From NCBI GenBank assembly GCA_021018995.1, contig CM037588.1, positions 90,122,765 to 90,186,764 of the forward strand: DNA of 64,000 nucleotides, given 5' to 3'. Both the position numbers and the translations under genes were made by a program. The stretch is from Chloranthus sessilifolius. Lineage: Eukaryota; Streptophyta; Magnoliopsida; Chloranthales; Chloranthaceae. The notes beneath the pieces were generated by a model. It was not told the DNA's origin and made no database searches. It saw only the letters and a list, made by a program, of their open reading frames with translations. Position 1 is the stretch's first letter. The number at the start of each line of letters is the position of its first letter. This document shows, one piece after another, positions 34,266 to 43,361 of this stretch.

Positions 34266-34853
34266 TCAACTTTTAATAATACCTTGGATCACGTCGTTCG
34301 ACGTTTCGGCTTCTTGAGCCATCACGGCATAAGCTCGACCTTGAACAGTAGGTCGGGTCGATCTTTGAGTAGAAGCCGAACTAGTTCTTCCCTTGTCCTC
34401 CTGAGGACAATCCTTAACCATGTGTCCGATTACGCCACACCAAAAACACGCTCCAGTGGTCCTCCTACAATCCTCGGTCTTGTGTGGTTTCCCGCACCTT
34501 AGGCACATAGTGACCGAAACAAAAGATGGTGCACGAGAGGATCCCTGTCCCACTGAAGCTCCACTAGCATTAGAACCCGCTGGTCGTACGGATTGCACAG
34601 GTGATGATGCTGCCAATCTCTGATAAGGGGTCGGTCCAGAAGAAAATGTTGGTCTAGAAAATGCAGGTTGAGTAAGGTTCACTGGCGGCTTTGTAAACTT
34701 GACCCTCTTATTTTCATAAGTACCTGACTGCCCTTGTACAACCCTGTCCTTGTTCGGCTGACTGCTTCTCAAAAACCGCTTTTGAATTTCTTCCTCTGCT
34801 ATGAGGGCCTTTGACAGTACTCCTCCATATGTTTCCATTTCCCACATAGCCAC
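34266..34853 (-). pseudogene. Element C gag, nucleocapsid part
   Basis: 195-residue frame. The start overlaps the end of the capsid (MWEMETYGGVLSKALIAEEE). A basic and Ser/Pro-rich linker leads to two zinc knuckles: C117-C120-H124-C129 (CX2CX3HX4C, atypical first spacing) and C136-C139-H144-C149 (CX2CX4HX4C, canonical). It ends with GRAYAVMAQEAETSNDVIQG, the conserved Gag tail next to protease. Confidence 0.9.
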
Positions 34854-34870
34854 GCTCTCAGATACTCGGC

Positions 34871-35347
34871 CTAAGACCCAATTTGAAATTTTCGGCCTTC
34901 ATCATATCGGTGGCCACATGTTGAGGTGCAAACCTTGAAAGTCGTGAACTCATCTCCATACTCACGCCGACATTGTCCTCGCCTCGATGAACTGAACTTC
35001 CATCTGATGCCTAACGATCTTGGGAAAGTACTGATCGTTGAACGCCTCGATAAACTCAGCCCATGTCCAAGGAGTATTGGGAAATTCCTGCTCCCAGTGT
35101 CTAGCCACGGACTTCCACCATGGTCCAGCCTGTCCATCCAGTTTGAAGGTTGCCCATCTAACCTTCTCGACATCGGTGCACTGAAGCACCTCGAAGATCT
35201 TTTCCATCTCACCCAACCAACCTTGACTTCCATCGTCGGTCTGTCGGAAAAATTTGGAGGTCTCATCCTCCGAATTGGCAAATCTCGATGATTGTTGTTG
35301 TTGTCCGGAATCAGCTCTACTTTTTGGGCGATTCGGTCTCGAGCCAT
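34871..35347 (-). pseudogene. Element C gag, capsid part
   Basis: Two overlapping minus-strand frames share the capsid: 34871-35347 begins ...RMRPPNFSDRPTMEVKVG, then a shift puts the domain in 34962-35216, with MEKIFEVLQCTDVEKVRWAT, DGQAGPWWKSVARHWE and EFIEAFNDQYFPKIVRHQME. A second shift near 34960 returns to the first frame (EYGDEF). This is the Retrotrans_gag domain. The breaks are single- or two-base losses. Confidence 0.88.
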
Positions 35348-35356
35348 AGATGCGGT

Positions 35357-35557
35357 CTACTGAGCAATGCTGGTGGCCAGACTTTCCAATACTTGTTCCA
35401 TTCTTTCACCCTGACCTCTATCAACTCCGGCTCCTATAGGAACTGCATTAGAACCGGATGCGAAGGCAACTCCCCTTGATGTACCGACACCTTCAGGAAT
35501 GTCCTCTAAAGGCACCATCCTACCTCTGCCTCTAAATCTTGGGGCCATACTAATCAT
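35357..35557 (-). pseudogene. Element C gag N-terminus
   Basis: Starts MAPRFRGRGRMVPLEDIPEG, like G's gag start (MAPRLRGRGRGR), and runs to MEQVLESLATSIAQ, where a stop separates it from the capsid frame. The second methionine (MAPRF) fits the family start better than the first. Confidence 0.8.
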
Positions 35558-35702
35558 ATTGTGAACACCACAACATCAACATTGATTGTAAAGACAATTA
35601 CAAACAGTACTAGTGATTCTGGACCTAACGACATGACTCTGATGCGAACTGTACCGGGTCACGGTTAGTTCTCATGGGTCCTTAGAGAATCTAAAAACCA
35701 TG

Positions 35703-35714
35703 GCTCTGATACCA
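35703..35714 (-). other. Element C primer binding site (tRNA-iMet)
   Basis: Minus-strand TGGTATCAGAGC, a perfect complement of the plant initiator tRNA-Met 3' end, 2 nt from the LTR. Confidence 0.97.
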
Positions 35715-35878
35715 ACTGTGACGACCCGACTTTTCCAATCCCTCAGGTATAGGAAAGGCCGGTTCGCCAACCTATCGAATAAACGATAAGCCGGACAAAC
35801 AGGGCACATATCAGAGTAAAGCGTAATAAAAATCCATAGCTAAAATAAATGAGGAAGCAATTAAAAGTAAAGAACCAC

Positions 35879-35900
35879 CGATGATGGCCGACCATCATCG
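35879..35900 (-). promoter_or_regulatory. Hairpin II of LTR module in C 5' LTR
   Basis: CGATGATGG - CCGA - CCATCATCG, identical to the 3' LTR copy. In the genomic RNA it would lie about 160 nt before the PBS. Confidence 0.75.
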
Positions 35901-36012
35901 AAACATGGCTCATAACAGAAATCAATGTCAAATATAAAACTATGATATCCAACTAAAATGGGCCCACAAATTCAAGTCTAACTCTCACCACAAATAAGAA
36001 AATCAGTAAGTT

Positions 36013-36145
36013 CTATACTGGGAAAAACTCCTCAGGAGGAACCTCAAGCTCTTCCTCAGGCACGTAGTCAGGATCAGTCTCACAGCCCTGAATAGCCACG
36101 TCAGTACCTGAACCTGTGACGTATAGTCGGAGTGAGCTAACCAAC
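36013..36145 (-). other. Acidic reading frame in C 5' LTR
   Basis: Minus-strand frame open from about 36145 to the stop at 36013: ...LYVTGSGTDVAIQGCETDPD, then YVPEEELEVPPEEFFPV. There is no ATG. The string ACAGGT at its VTG opening could be part of a splice junction. It shares order and composition with frames in I and G, and more distantly D and E. Confidence 0.5.
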
Positions 36146-36153
36146 AAAGCTCA
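36133..36153 (-). promoter_or_regulatory. Stem I of LTR module in C 5' LTR
   Basis: TGAGCT - 9 nt - AGCTCA in a block (TTCTTCTACTGAGCT...GGTTAGCTCACTCCGACT in sense) that is also found in G, I and F. Confidence 0.65.
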
Positions 36154-38309
36154 GTAGAAGAAAGACACCTACTGCATTTTACTTTAACTAACATGGTTTC
36201 AAAACAAATATCGAATATAGCTTGTCAAACATATAAGCAGATAATAAAGAATTTAGGTGCGAAATCATATGTAAGATTTATTTCTAAATGTGGCAGTTTC
36301 AAGAAACAGATCACGGTGTTTCAGTGTCTTAGTTTCTCTAACTTCTATATGCAAAGTTCAGTAATTCATGACTTAATCCTCAACTTAAAATACCTCCCGA
36401 GTAAACTATATCTTGAGAGCAGGAATATAGCCGATGGGAACCCCTACCTACCATCGTCGTTCATGAACCCTTTTTCAGGATGCAACAAGCCCCTGCGTAA
36501 TGAGAAACTTGTGCGTGAAGTTGTTCAGAATTTTGAGGGGTCGTCAGTCAATCATAAAACAAATGCGATACTAATATAATCGGATGGAAGTCTCTTATAC
36601 ATAGTTCAGTTCTTGATTTGATCTTGAGCTTAAGCGATTCGGAGTTTGGATTGGTAGATTTAGATTTTTAGTCATTCATATCAATTTCAATTTACAGATG
36701 TGATTTCAATGGCATATGCAAGTTCAAAGATTTTAATTCAAAATATCCATGCAAATTAAAATAAAATACTGTAAAGATGAGATTCTCCTACCTAAAACTC
36801 GGAGTTATACGAAGTCAAGCAAGGTCCTATTGATGGCCTCTCGCCCTCAATCTACATCACAATATACGTTCATGCATTAAGATAAACTCTAATTACTAAT
36901 AATATAGACCTATTTAAGCGTTTCCTCAAAAACAAGTCAAAACAGGCAAGTTGCGCCAATCCTAGAATTTGACGTAACATTCTCATATTTTTTTGACTAT
37001 TAAGACGATTGATTCATGCATTGGTCAAAACATGAAAGTTGTAGATTTTTATATTAGCTTTCCAACGCAAAAAGAATCGTCTCAATCGGAGTTCGAGATA
37101 AAAAGTTATGACTAAAATACTAAGGCAATACCGGAGTTCGGTGATACCTCGCTCGAGCAATGATAATAGCTCGCTCGAGCGATTTGACGTAACATTCTCA
37201 TATTTTTTTGACCATCAAGATGATTGATTCAAGTTCTTTCTAAGGTTTAAGTGTTTTCAACAAAGAGGGTTCTAGAGAAGGAGGTTTTCTAAACCGATCT
37301 CCTACGATGATTGAAGAAGAGAGAAGAAGGAGTTTCACACGGTTGGGTAACTATCATCTCTTAACAAAACCTAGTATAATACGGGAATGCAATTTCTTCT
37401 TATAATAGGATTGCTCACAAAGTAAAATACACACACACATCTTATGTATTATACACTTCTAATTTTAAAACTCAAGTCCGGTGTTGAGCGGCTACACCGA
37501 GGTCGGTGCACAACTTTCGCCCGAGGGTCCAAATGGGCTCTAAATTAAAATCTGTCCGCACAATCACATCTAGATAAAAATCCAAAACAAATGGTGACGT
37601 CGGTTGCCGAGTCGAATACACACACAGGGTCAGTCTAACTCGGGTTCAAAATACGGGCTTTACAACAGTGATATCAAATTGAAACATAAAAGTCACATGT
37701 TCATGAAGCCAATGAAATCATGTATCAAGGTGCCACATGCTAAAACATGCAAACACGTACAATTTTATATTTTAACATTTAAATCATATCAAGATTTTCG
37801 TATATACATGTATATTTGGAAAAATTAGACATTTACTATGTACATCAATCTGGCAATTATTTATTCCCTACCTCGGTTGTTGATAATGTCCGTTAAAACC
37901 ACGTGTCGAGCATCCCTCACTCCACCTAATTCACAATAGACTCGTGAGTTTCTATACATAATTAGGACATTAAACGCATATGGGTCAATTTCTAAAGAAT
38001 CTGGTCATAATCTAACTAAATCTGGCGAAGGAAGAGGTCGTTTGGTCGGTTTTACCGATTTCAAGTGGCCCACAAAGTTGCCCCTTCAAGTGGAATCTAA
38101 AGCCGGCAACACACTTAAATCACGGGTAAAAAGGCTGTTCAACCTAATTCACGATAGATTCAACATTAGGTGAAGTTTCTAAGCATAACAAGGCTCTCAA
38201 GTATCAAAGTTTAAAGGTTAAAGGCCTGGTTGCAAATAACATTGCCCCCAAAAGGTTTTAAAAAGGCCACCCATGCTTTAAGTTCTAAATCCTTTTTAGG
38301 TGCCATATG

Positions 38310-38660
38310 AAAGTCACCCGGCTAATTGGTAAAGTCGCCCGGCTGCTGCCCTTTTAATTTCAAGTGGCACTTGAAAGTCGCCCGAGCGGCTTTTAGCCGA
38401 AAAATTTGGCTTATGAAACTCGCCGGGGCGAGTTCACTTAAGTCACAAAACCCCACGCCTTTAAAAGAGGTCGCCTGCCGAGCCTGAGATATCGCTCGGG
38501 CTCATCTATCAAGCCCACTTGAGTCCTCACCCTCTCCCAGTTGGATTTCGCCCGGAACTTTTGGTATAAAGGACTCGACCGGGCGAGTCTTTTGTTCTAT
38601 CCTTTCCATGCCCATTGACAGCAACTCGCCCGGCAGTTTATACTTCGATCATCCCAGTTT
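38310..38660. repeat. CTCGCCCGGGCGAG-type palindromes in F
   Basis: Scattered full and half copies, including ACTCGCCGGGGCGAGT (38418-38433) and ACTCGACCGGGCGAGT (38573-38588). Half sites read GTCGCCCGG near 38340, 38370 and 38390. GC-rich island in an AT-rich LTR. Confidence 0.75.
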
Positions 38661-39439
38661 CATTCTCCACCCCTTTCACACCGAAAAACTCCACAAATTT
38701 CCCCTGAAATTCTCAGCATGTTACTCCAATCATGCCTCATCTAAGCACATACCTATTCTAACTACTTAGGATTTAGATTTTACCATAATTTTGAATGCAT
38801 GCAGGAGTTTTCGGCCATGGATTCTCGGTTATAGCTTATCGTTCTTTCCCGAATTCGATTGCCGAAAGCTCGCATGCACCCCCTTGCATTTATAGCTTAT
38901 GCTTAATAAAATTAGTTTATAAACATAGATTTCAAGGTTACCTTATAGAAGTTCCCGTACACGACACTTCCGGTCTTTCGCACGCGCTTTCAACTAGCGA
39001 GAAGTGTTCGATTGCACAAGTCCTGTTCAAACGAATCCGTTAAGCTAATGTTCAATGGTTTTGGAAGGTTTTCCCCTGTCTCTATGGTCGCTTTGCTCGG
39101 TCGGAGGGCCCAAATCCCTGGTTTAAAGCTCTTACTGAGGAGGCGATGGAAAGAAGAAGGCAGAGATCGTCTTTCCACTGCTCAAACAGACACTCAAAAC
39201 GCATGCATAGACTTAGCATGCATGACTTTAAGTCGGCTGGGTTGGTTTGCATGTGAAACCTATACACACAAATTAGGCGTACAACTCCTATTTAAAGGTT
39301 ATAGATTTGGTATACATGGAGTTGTGGAACAATACCCAAGGGGTTCAGACGGGTATTGGCATGGTACCAACACAATCTCAATCGACACAGGGGTTTTAAG
39401 TCTATGGACCTCATACTTCAGCTAATGGGTCATTTCCTT

Positions 39440-40060
39440 GGGTGGTTTCCGTTTGGTGTGTAGGTTGCACACACTTAAGAGAGTGTATGGGCCATCCAAT
39501 GGTTTTAAGTGGGCGTTTTGCATCTGGTGTGTAGGTTGTACACCTATGAATTTGTCTACGAGCCCACATGTGGTTCTCTCACATGGGTCTTCACTATTTT
39601 AGTCTTAGGTGATTTGGGTATCAAAGGGTTTCACATGGGTTAGGCCCGAACATCAAAAGGGCTTAATATCCTAAAAGTGATTGCTTTAGTGTGAGGCTTA
39701 TACACACAAGTGTGGTGTGCAGCACCAAGGTATTGGTTTCGTGGCGAGATCTGGAATTAGCTCCCATTTAAAATCAGATCCGTTACATGACGACTTATAT
39801 ACCTGATTTGTGTCTTAGTGTACGGTCAGCACAAGGACGTGGTTATGCGGGCCATCTCCCCCAAATGGGTCTGGTGTCCTAGGGTATGATCGGCACAAGG
39901 ATGTGGTTATGCGGGCCATCTCATGGCGCACCCCAAATGGGTCTTCTTCATTTGTTTTCAATGGACTTGGGTGGGCTGGGTCCAAGTAAACAAGATGGCC
40001 TTCATCTTAAGGGTTGTTGTTTCGGAGTGGGGTTTACACACTCAAGAGTTGTATATAGCC
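39440..40060. repeat. Diverged tandem units in F right part
   Basis: Repeated GTGTGTAGGTTG(C/T)ACAC (39459, 39520) and two close copies of about 80 bp (39812-39871 and 39875-39935) sharing GGTTATGCGGGCCATCTC and CCCAAATGGGTCT. The open frame 39012-39425 just to the left shows no domain and is probably chance. Confidence 0.7.
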
Positions 40061-41077
40061 ACAAGATGATGGCTTTGTGTTGGGCTGCAATACAGAAATA
40101 TGTGCCGTCACTTAGGGTCAAAGGTTGGATCTTTGAGAGTTCCTAATAAACTCAGATCAGATCTACAACATGGTGGCTTCTATACCTGACTACTTTTAGC
40201 GTATAGCTAGTACAACTAGGCGAATGTATGGGTCTAATTGAGCATACATTCGACTCCTATTTGGACCAACAATCTGAACTCTTAGCGGCATATGGCACAC
40301 TGTGCATATTACACTTGATGCCTAAAACTAATCGACGCACAAGTGTTTGGGAAATTGGGGCTTGGGTTAGGTTCATGCTTAGGGTGCATATGATCTAACT
40401 AAGATAGATGAGTCAGAGACCACATTTTTAGGCACCAAAAGTTTGACCAAAGTCAAACTGGTCTAAATACTCGTATCATCGTCAAAGGTCAACGATTCAA
40501 CGATAGCAAAAATTCGGGGTGTTACATGTATGTGCTCAACACCGGAGCAAAAGAATTAGAAATAGAAATATCAAAGATATTTCCTAAGTTAGCTTATAAG
40601 AGAAGGAAGGTTAGAGAATATCACATATCTCTCTTCCTTGCTCTAAAAAATCTGCCTGCAAGCTAGTTCGTGTGTTAGAGAACTCCCTGTGTAACCAAGG
40701 TTTGAGAAACCCTAGATTATAGATCTTCTGAATTAGAGCATGAAGGATTCGACGTCTGTACGTCATATTGAATTTGGGATGGCTAACCGCATGTGTGTTA
40801 GCGTAGAGTTGCACTTCTTCTTCTTCGTCGGAGAGCTCATTTTGACAAGCTCTCGAATTTCGAATCTGAAACTCACCTTGAGCCGAGCATGCCTTAAACC
40901 ACGGAGACAACATTAAAGAGGTGAGTTACTATGTTTTTATAGTAATTTAGACCTAATAAATAGGTAGATGCTTGTGCTTGTATGATTCGATGAGAATCAT
41001 AAAGAGTTAAGGATGAAAAGGGTTAAAAATCAACGAACTGCATTAATGACAGAGACTGTCATTTCCGATTGATCAAA

Positions 41078-41692
41078 TTTAGTATTTGATCGATCAAATT
41101 GTAATATGATCGATCAAATTATATAGAACCGTATATAACAGAAGGGTATTTTTCTAGAAATTGGTGCTCGATAAATCCGATCAATCAAATTTGAGATTTG
41201 ATTGATCAAATTTGGAATTGATCGATCAAACCAAAAAGTGATCGATCAAATGCTAAACTGATCAATCAATTGAGAAATTGATTGATCGAACTGTGAAATT
41301 GATCGATCATTTTGGAAAAATGATCGATCAAATAGTATGAATGCCTTATAGAATGGGAGGTCTGAAATTTTAGAAATTTTAACTTTGAAATCCGATCGAT
41401 CAAACTTGAGAATTGATTGATCAAATTGAGAATTCGATCGATCAAATAAGGAAGTTGATCGATCAAATTCCCTTGTTCTGTGTATGTTAGGCTCTGAAAT
41501 CCGATTGATCAAATGAAGTGAATGATCGATCGAATAGTGAATCCAATCGATCAAATAGGGAAAATGATCAATCAGATTCCCCTGTTCAGTCTATGTAGGT
41601 TTAAGCGATTCGATCGATCAAATGAAGTGAATGGTCGATCAAATAATGAATTCGATCGATCAAACAAGGGAGTTGATCGATCAAATTTTTGG
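41078..41692. repeat. GATCGATCAAAT palindrome array in G LTR
   Basis: More than 20 copies of GAT(C/T)GATCAAAT, many spaced 20-21 bp apart (for example 41195-41335 and 41520-41690), some perfect as TTTGATCGATCAAA. Interrupted by short unique stretches near 41340-41395. Frames such as 41246-41554 (Asp-Arg-Ser rich) are translations of this array, not genes. Confidence 0.92.
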
Positions 41693-42194
41693 TTTTTCGG
41701 GAAAGACACTACTGGGAAGTGTACCAAGTGGTATTCAGACACTTTTGATACTTATTACACTGCACGTATGGTCTAGGTTAAAATTGAGGCACCTTAAAAA
41801 GTTTTGGATTTGCTTAGAAAGACCTGAGTTAAGGTTGGGGAAATTCAACTTCACTTATATCTGATTATGACTGCATGTTCTCATTGCATATGTATTCTGA
41901 CTTTTGTTTTAAAAGCATGCCTTGCATATCAATAAAAGCATGTTTTGGTTTTCTGAGAAAGACACTGCTGGTTAGTGTACCAAATGGTATTCTGACACTT
42001 CTGACACTTATTATACTGTACGTATCGTCTAGGCTAAAATCGATACACCTTAAAAAGCTTTGGATTTGCTTAGAAAGACCTGAGTTAAGGTAGGGGAAAT
42101 TCAACTTAACTTGTAACTGATTATGACTGCATGTTCTCATTGCATTTGTATTCTGACTTCTATTTTAAAAGCATGCTTTGCATATCAATAAAAG
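41687..42194 (+). repeat. 256-bp tandem duplication in G LTR
   Basis: Unit 1 is 41687-41942 and unit 2 is 41943-42194, both starting TTTTGGTTTT and containing AAAGACACTRCTGG, GGATTTGCTTAGAAAGACCTG and the polyadenylation-like CAATAAAAGC (41926 and 42184 region). The copies have diverged by roughly ten percent by eye. Confidence 0.9.
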
Positions 42195-42694
42195 CTCTGT
42201 CATCTCTGATTCCTGTTATTTGATCTCTACTATCTAATTCCCAATGTTCTGTTATATGCATTTAAAGTTCATGTGATGAATCCCCCAGACATGGCAGGAT
42301 ATCCATGACCGGCTCGGAGGGATATCCGTGTATCTGATTTATAAACCCTTTGACACAAGTTGCTCTCCTTTGAAGAGGCATGTTGCACATATCTGAAATT
42401 GTTCATTGAACGACGATGGTCGGGGTTACCCATCGGCAAACATCTGGCTACCAAGTGCTATATTCACGGGAGTTATTTAAGTATAGAATTTAAGTCACTA
42501 AATACTGTATGCCTAACATCTGAAAACTCTGAGAATAAAGTCTATGATATTCTGCATTTGTTCTATTCTTTAAAGTTCTGCATCTGTCATCTGATCATTT
42601 CTGTCTATATTTTCTGATTTGACCACATGTTCTGAGATATGTTCTGCAAACCATGTTTTATATTTTAGATACAATTTAATTGAGTTTCTTCTAT

Positions 42695-42715
42695 TGAGCT
42701 TAGATGGTTAGCTCA
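42695..42715 (+). promoter_or_regulatory. Stem I of LTR module in G
   Basis: TGAGCT - TAGATGGTT - AGCTCA, in the conserved block TTCTTCTATTGAGCT...CACCCCTGACT. Confidence 0.68.
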
Positions 42716-42719
42716 CCCC

Positions 42720-42842
42720 TGACTCAATGTCATAGGTTCTGAGGCTCGAGCTCCTGGTATAGAGAATGATCCAGACTATCAGCCCGAGGCTGAGGCTGAG
42801 GAGGAGGATACTAACGTACTTGCTGACGAGTACTTTCCCTAG
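42720..42842 (+). other. Acidic reading frame in G LTR
   Basis: Sense frame reading LNVIGSEARAPGIENDPDYQ, then PEAEAEEEDTNVLADEYFP and TAG (42840-42842). DPDY-x-P-E and the aromatic-Pro end match the frame in element C. It stands between stem I and hairpin II as in C and I. Confidence 0.5.
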
Positions 42843-42998
42843 TTAGGGTACTTATCTTGTATTTTGGGGATCTGTATTTGTTACTTTTGGATTATTTGGG
42901 TTTGGAGACCCACTCTATTCTGTGTTATTTCCTGTAGATATTTTTACTTATGGTTTTATACATTCTATAGGAACCACTATTAGAAACTATTATTTTGG

Positions 42999-43016
42999 GT
43001 GATGGATGTCCATCAC
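42999..43016 (+). promoter_or_regulatory. Hairpin II of LTR module in G
   Basis: Perfect 7-bp stem GTGATGG - ATGT - CCATCAC, followed in sense by TGGTGGTTC, the complement of the GAACCACC found beside the hairpin in C. About 235 nt before the LTR end. Confidence 0.72.
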
Positions 43017-43254
43017 TGGTGGTTCTTCTTAGTTCCTTTTTGAGAATGTATATTCTTTTGTTATACATATATATTATTTTATTTTCTTTCTTTTTATTTA
43101 GAGCCTTATATGATGACTCGATCTGCCTCTTTAGAGGGTGTCTACTCTGATTTTCGATAGATGACCAGACATTCTTTGGTTTGTTCTGGGGATCATTAAT
43201 GTTTATGATCCTGATGGCACGAGTTTCGAGTGCAGAAATTTGGGCTGTCATAGT

Positions 43255-43266
43255 TGGTATCTAAGC
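43255..43266 (+). other. Element G primer binding site (iMet type, decayed)
   Basis: TGGTATCTAAGC, two mismatches from TGGTATCAGAGC, 4 nt after the LTR. Confidence 0.85.
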
Positions 43267-43361
43267 TAAGGCTTTAGGTCGAACTACGAGGACTATAGAT
43301 TTGATTATTTTTATAATCTGTGTACTGATCAATGTTATTATTTTTACAATGATAGACTAGT

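Larger units (their letters stand above)
28197..37664 (-). mobile_element. Element C: complete Tekay-like chromovirus
   Basis: Flanked by the perfect 5-bp duplication ACAGT (28192-28196 and 37665-37669). LTRs are 28197-30131 (3', 1935 bp) and 35717-37664 (5', 1948 bp), both TGTGAC...TTTACA. The interior of 5585 bp has an iMet PBS, gag with two knuckles, protease, RT, RNase H, integrase with GPF domain, chromodomain and PPT in the standard order. LTRs are nearly identical outside one indel-rich block, so this is a young insertion. All frames are broken, mostly by 1-3 bp gaps. Confidence 0.97.
35717..37664 (-). repeat. Element C 5' LTR
   Basis: Right copy of the LTR. The module lies near its 3' end: hairpin 35879-35900, acidic frame 36013-36110, stem 36133-36153. 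A block at about 36085-36650 differs from the 3' LTR (28560-29150) by many 1-3 bp indels, whereas the rest differs by only scattered substitutions. Confidence 0.97.
27189..40526 (-). mobile_element. Solo LTR F (3.9 kb without C) in G 5' LTR
   Basis: Starts TGTGACAGCCCGG, ends GGGGTGTTACA, and is flanked by the perfect 5-bp duplication TGTAT (27184-27188 and 40527-40531). Removing element C leaves about 3865 bp with no PBS or coding domain, so it is a recombined solo LTR. Stem I (27645-27663) and hairpin II (27471-27490) of the chromovirus LTR module are intact and give a minus orientation; the acidic frame is decayed. Confidence 0.88.
40532..43250 (+). repeat. Element G 5' LTR, second segment
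   Basis: Resumes after F's TSD and ends GGGCTGTCA next to the PBS. It contains the GATCGATC array (41078-41692), a 256-bp tandem duplication (41687-42194) and the LTR module (stem 42695-42715, acidic frame ending 42842, hairpin 42999-43016). Total 5' LTR length without F is about 3.0 kb. Confidence 0.85.

Noticed and set aside
39012..39425. 137-residue plus-strand open frame in solo LTR F
   Set aside because: Lies wholly inside an LTR, antisense to the element, with no recognisable domain and low codon structure; chance.
41246..41554. Open frames rich in Asp-Arg-Ser (also 41522-41776, 24261-24506, 16298-16504)
   Set aside because: They are translations of the GATCGATC and GACCGGTC repeat arrays, open on both strands because the repeats lack stops. 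No start context or domain.
41078..41692. CRISPR-like regular repeats
   Set aside because: Units are 11-14 bp palindromes with 6-10 bp spacers in a plant LTR, with no cas genes; not a CRISPR array.
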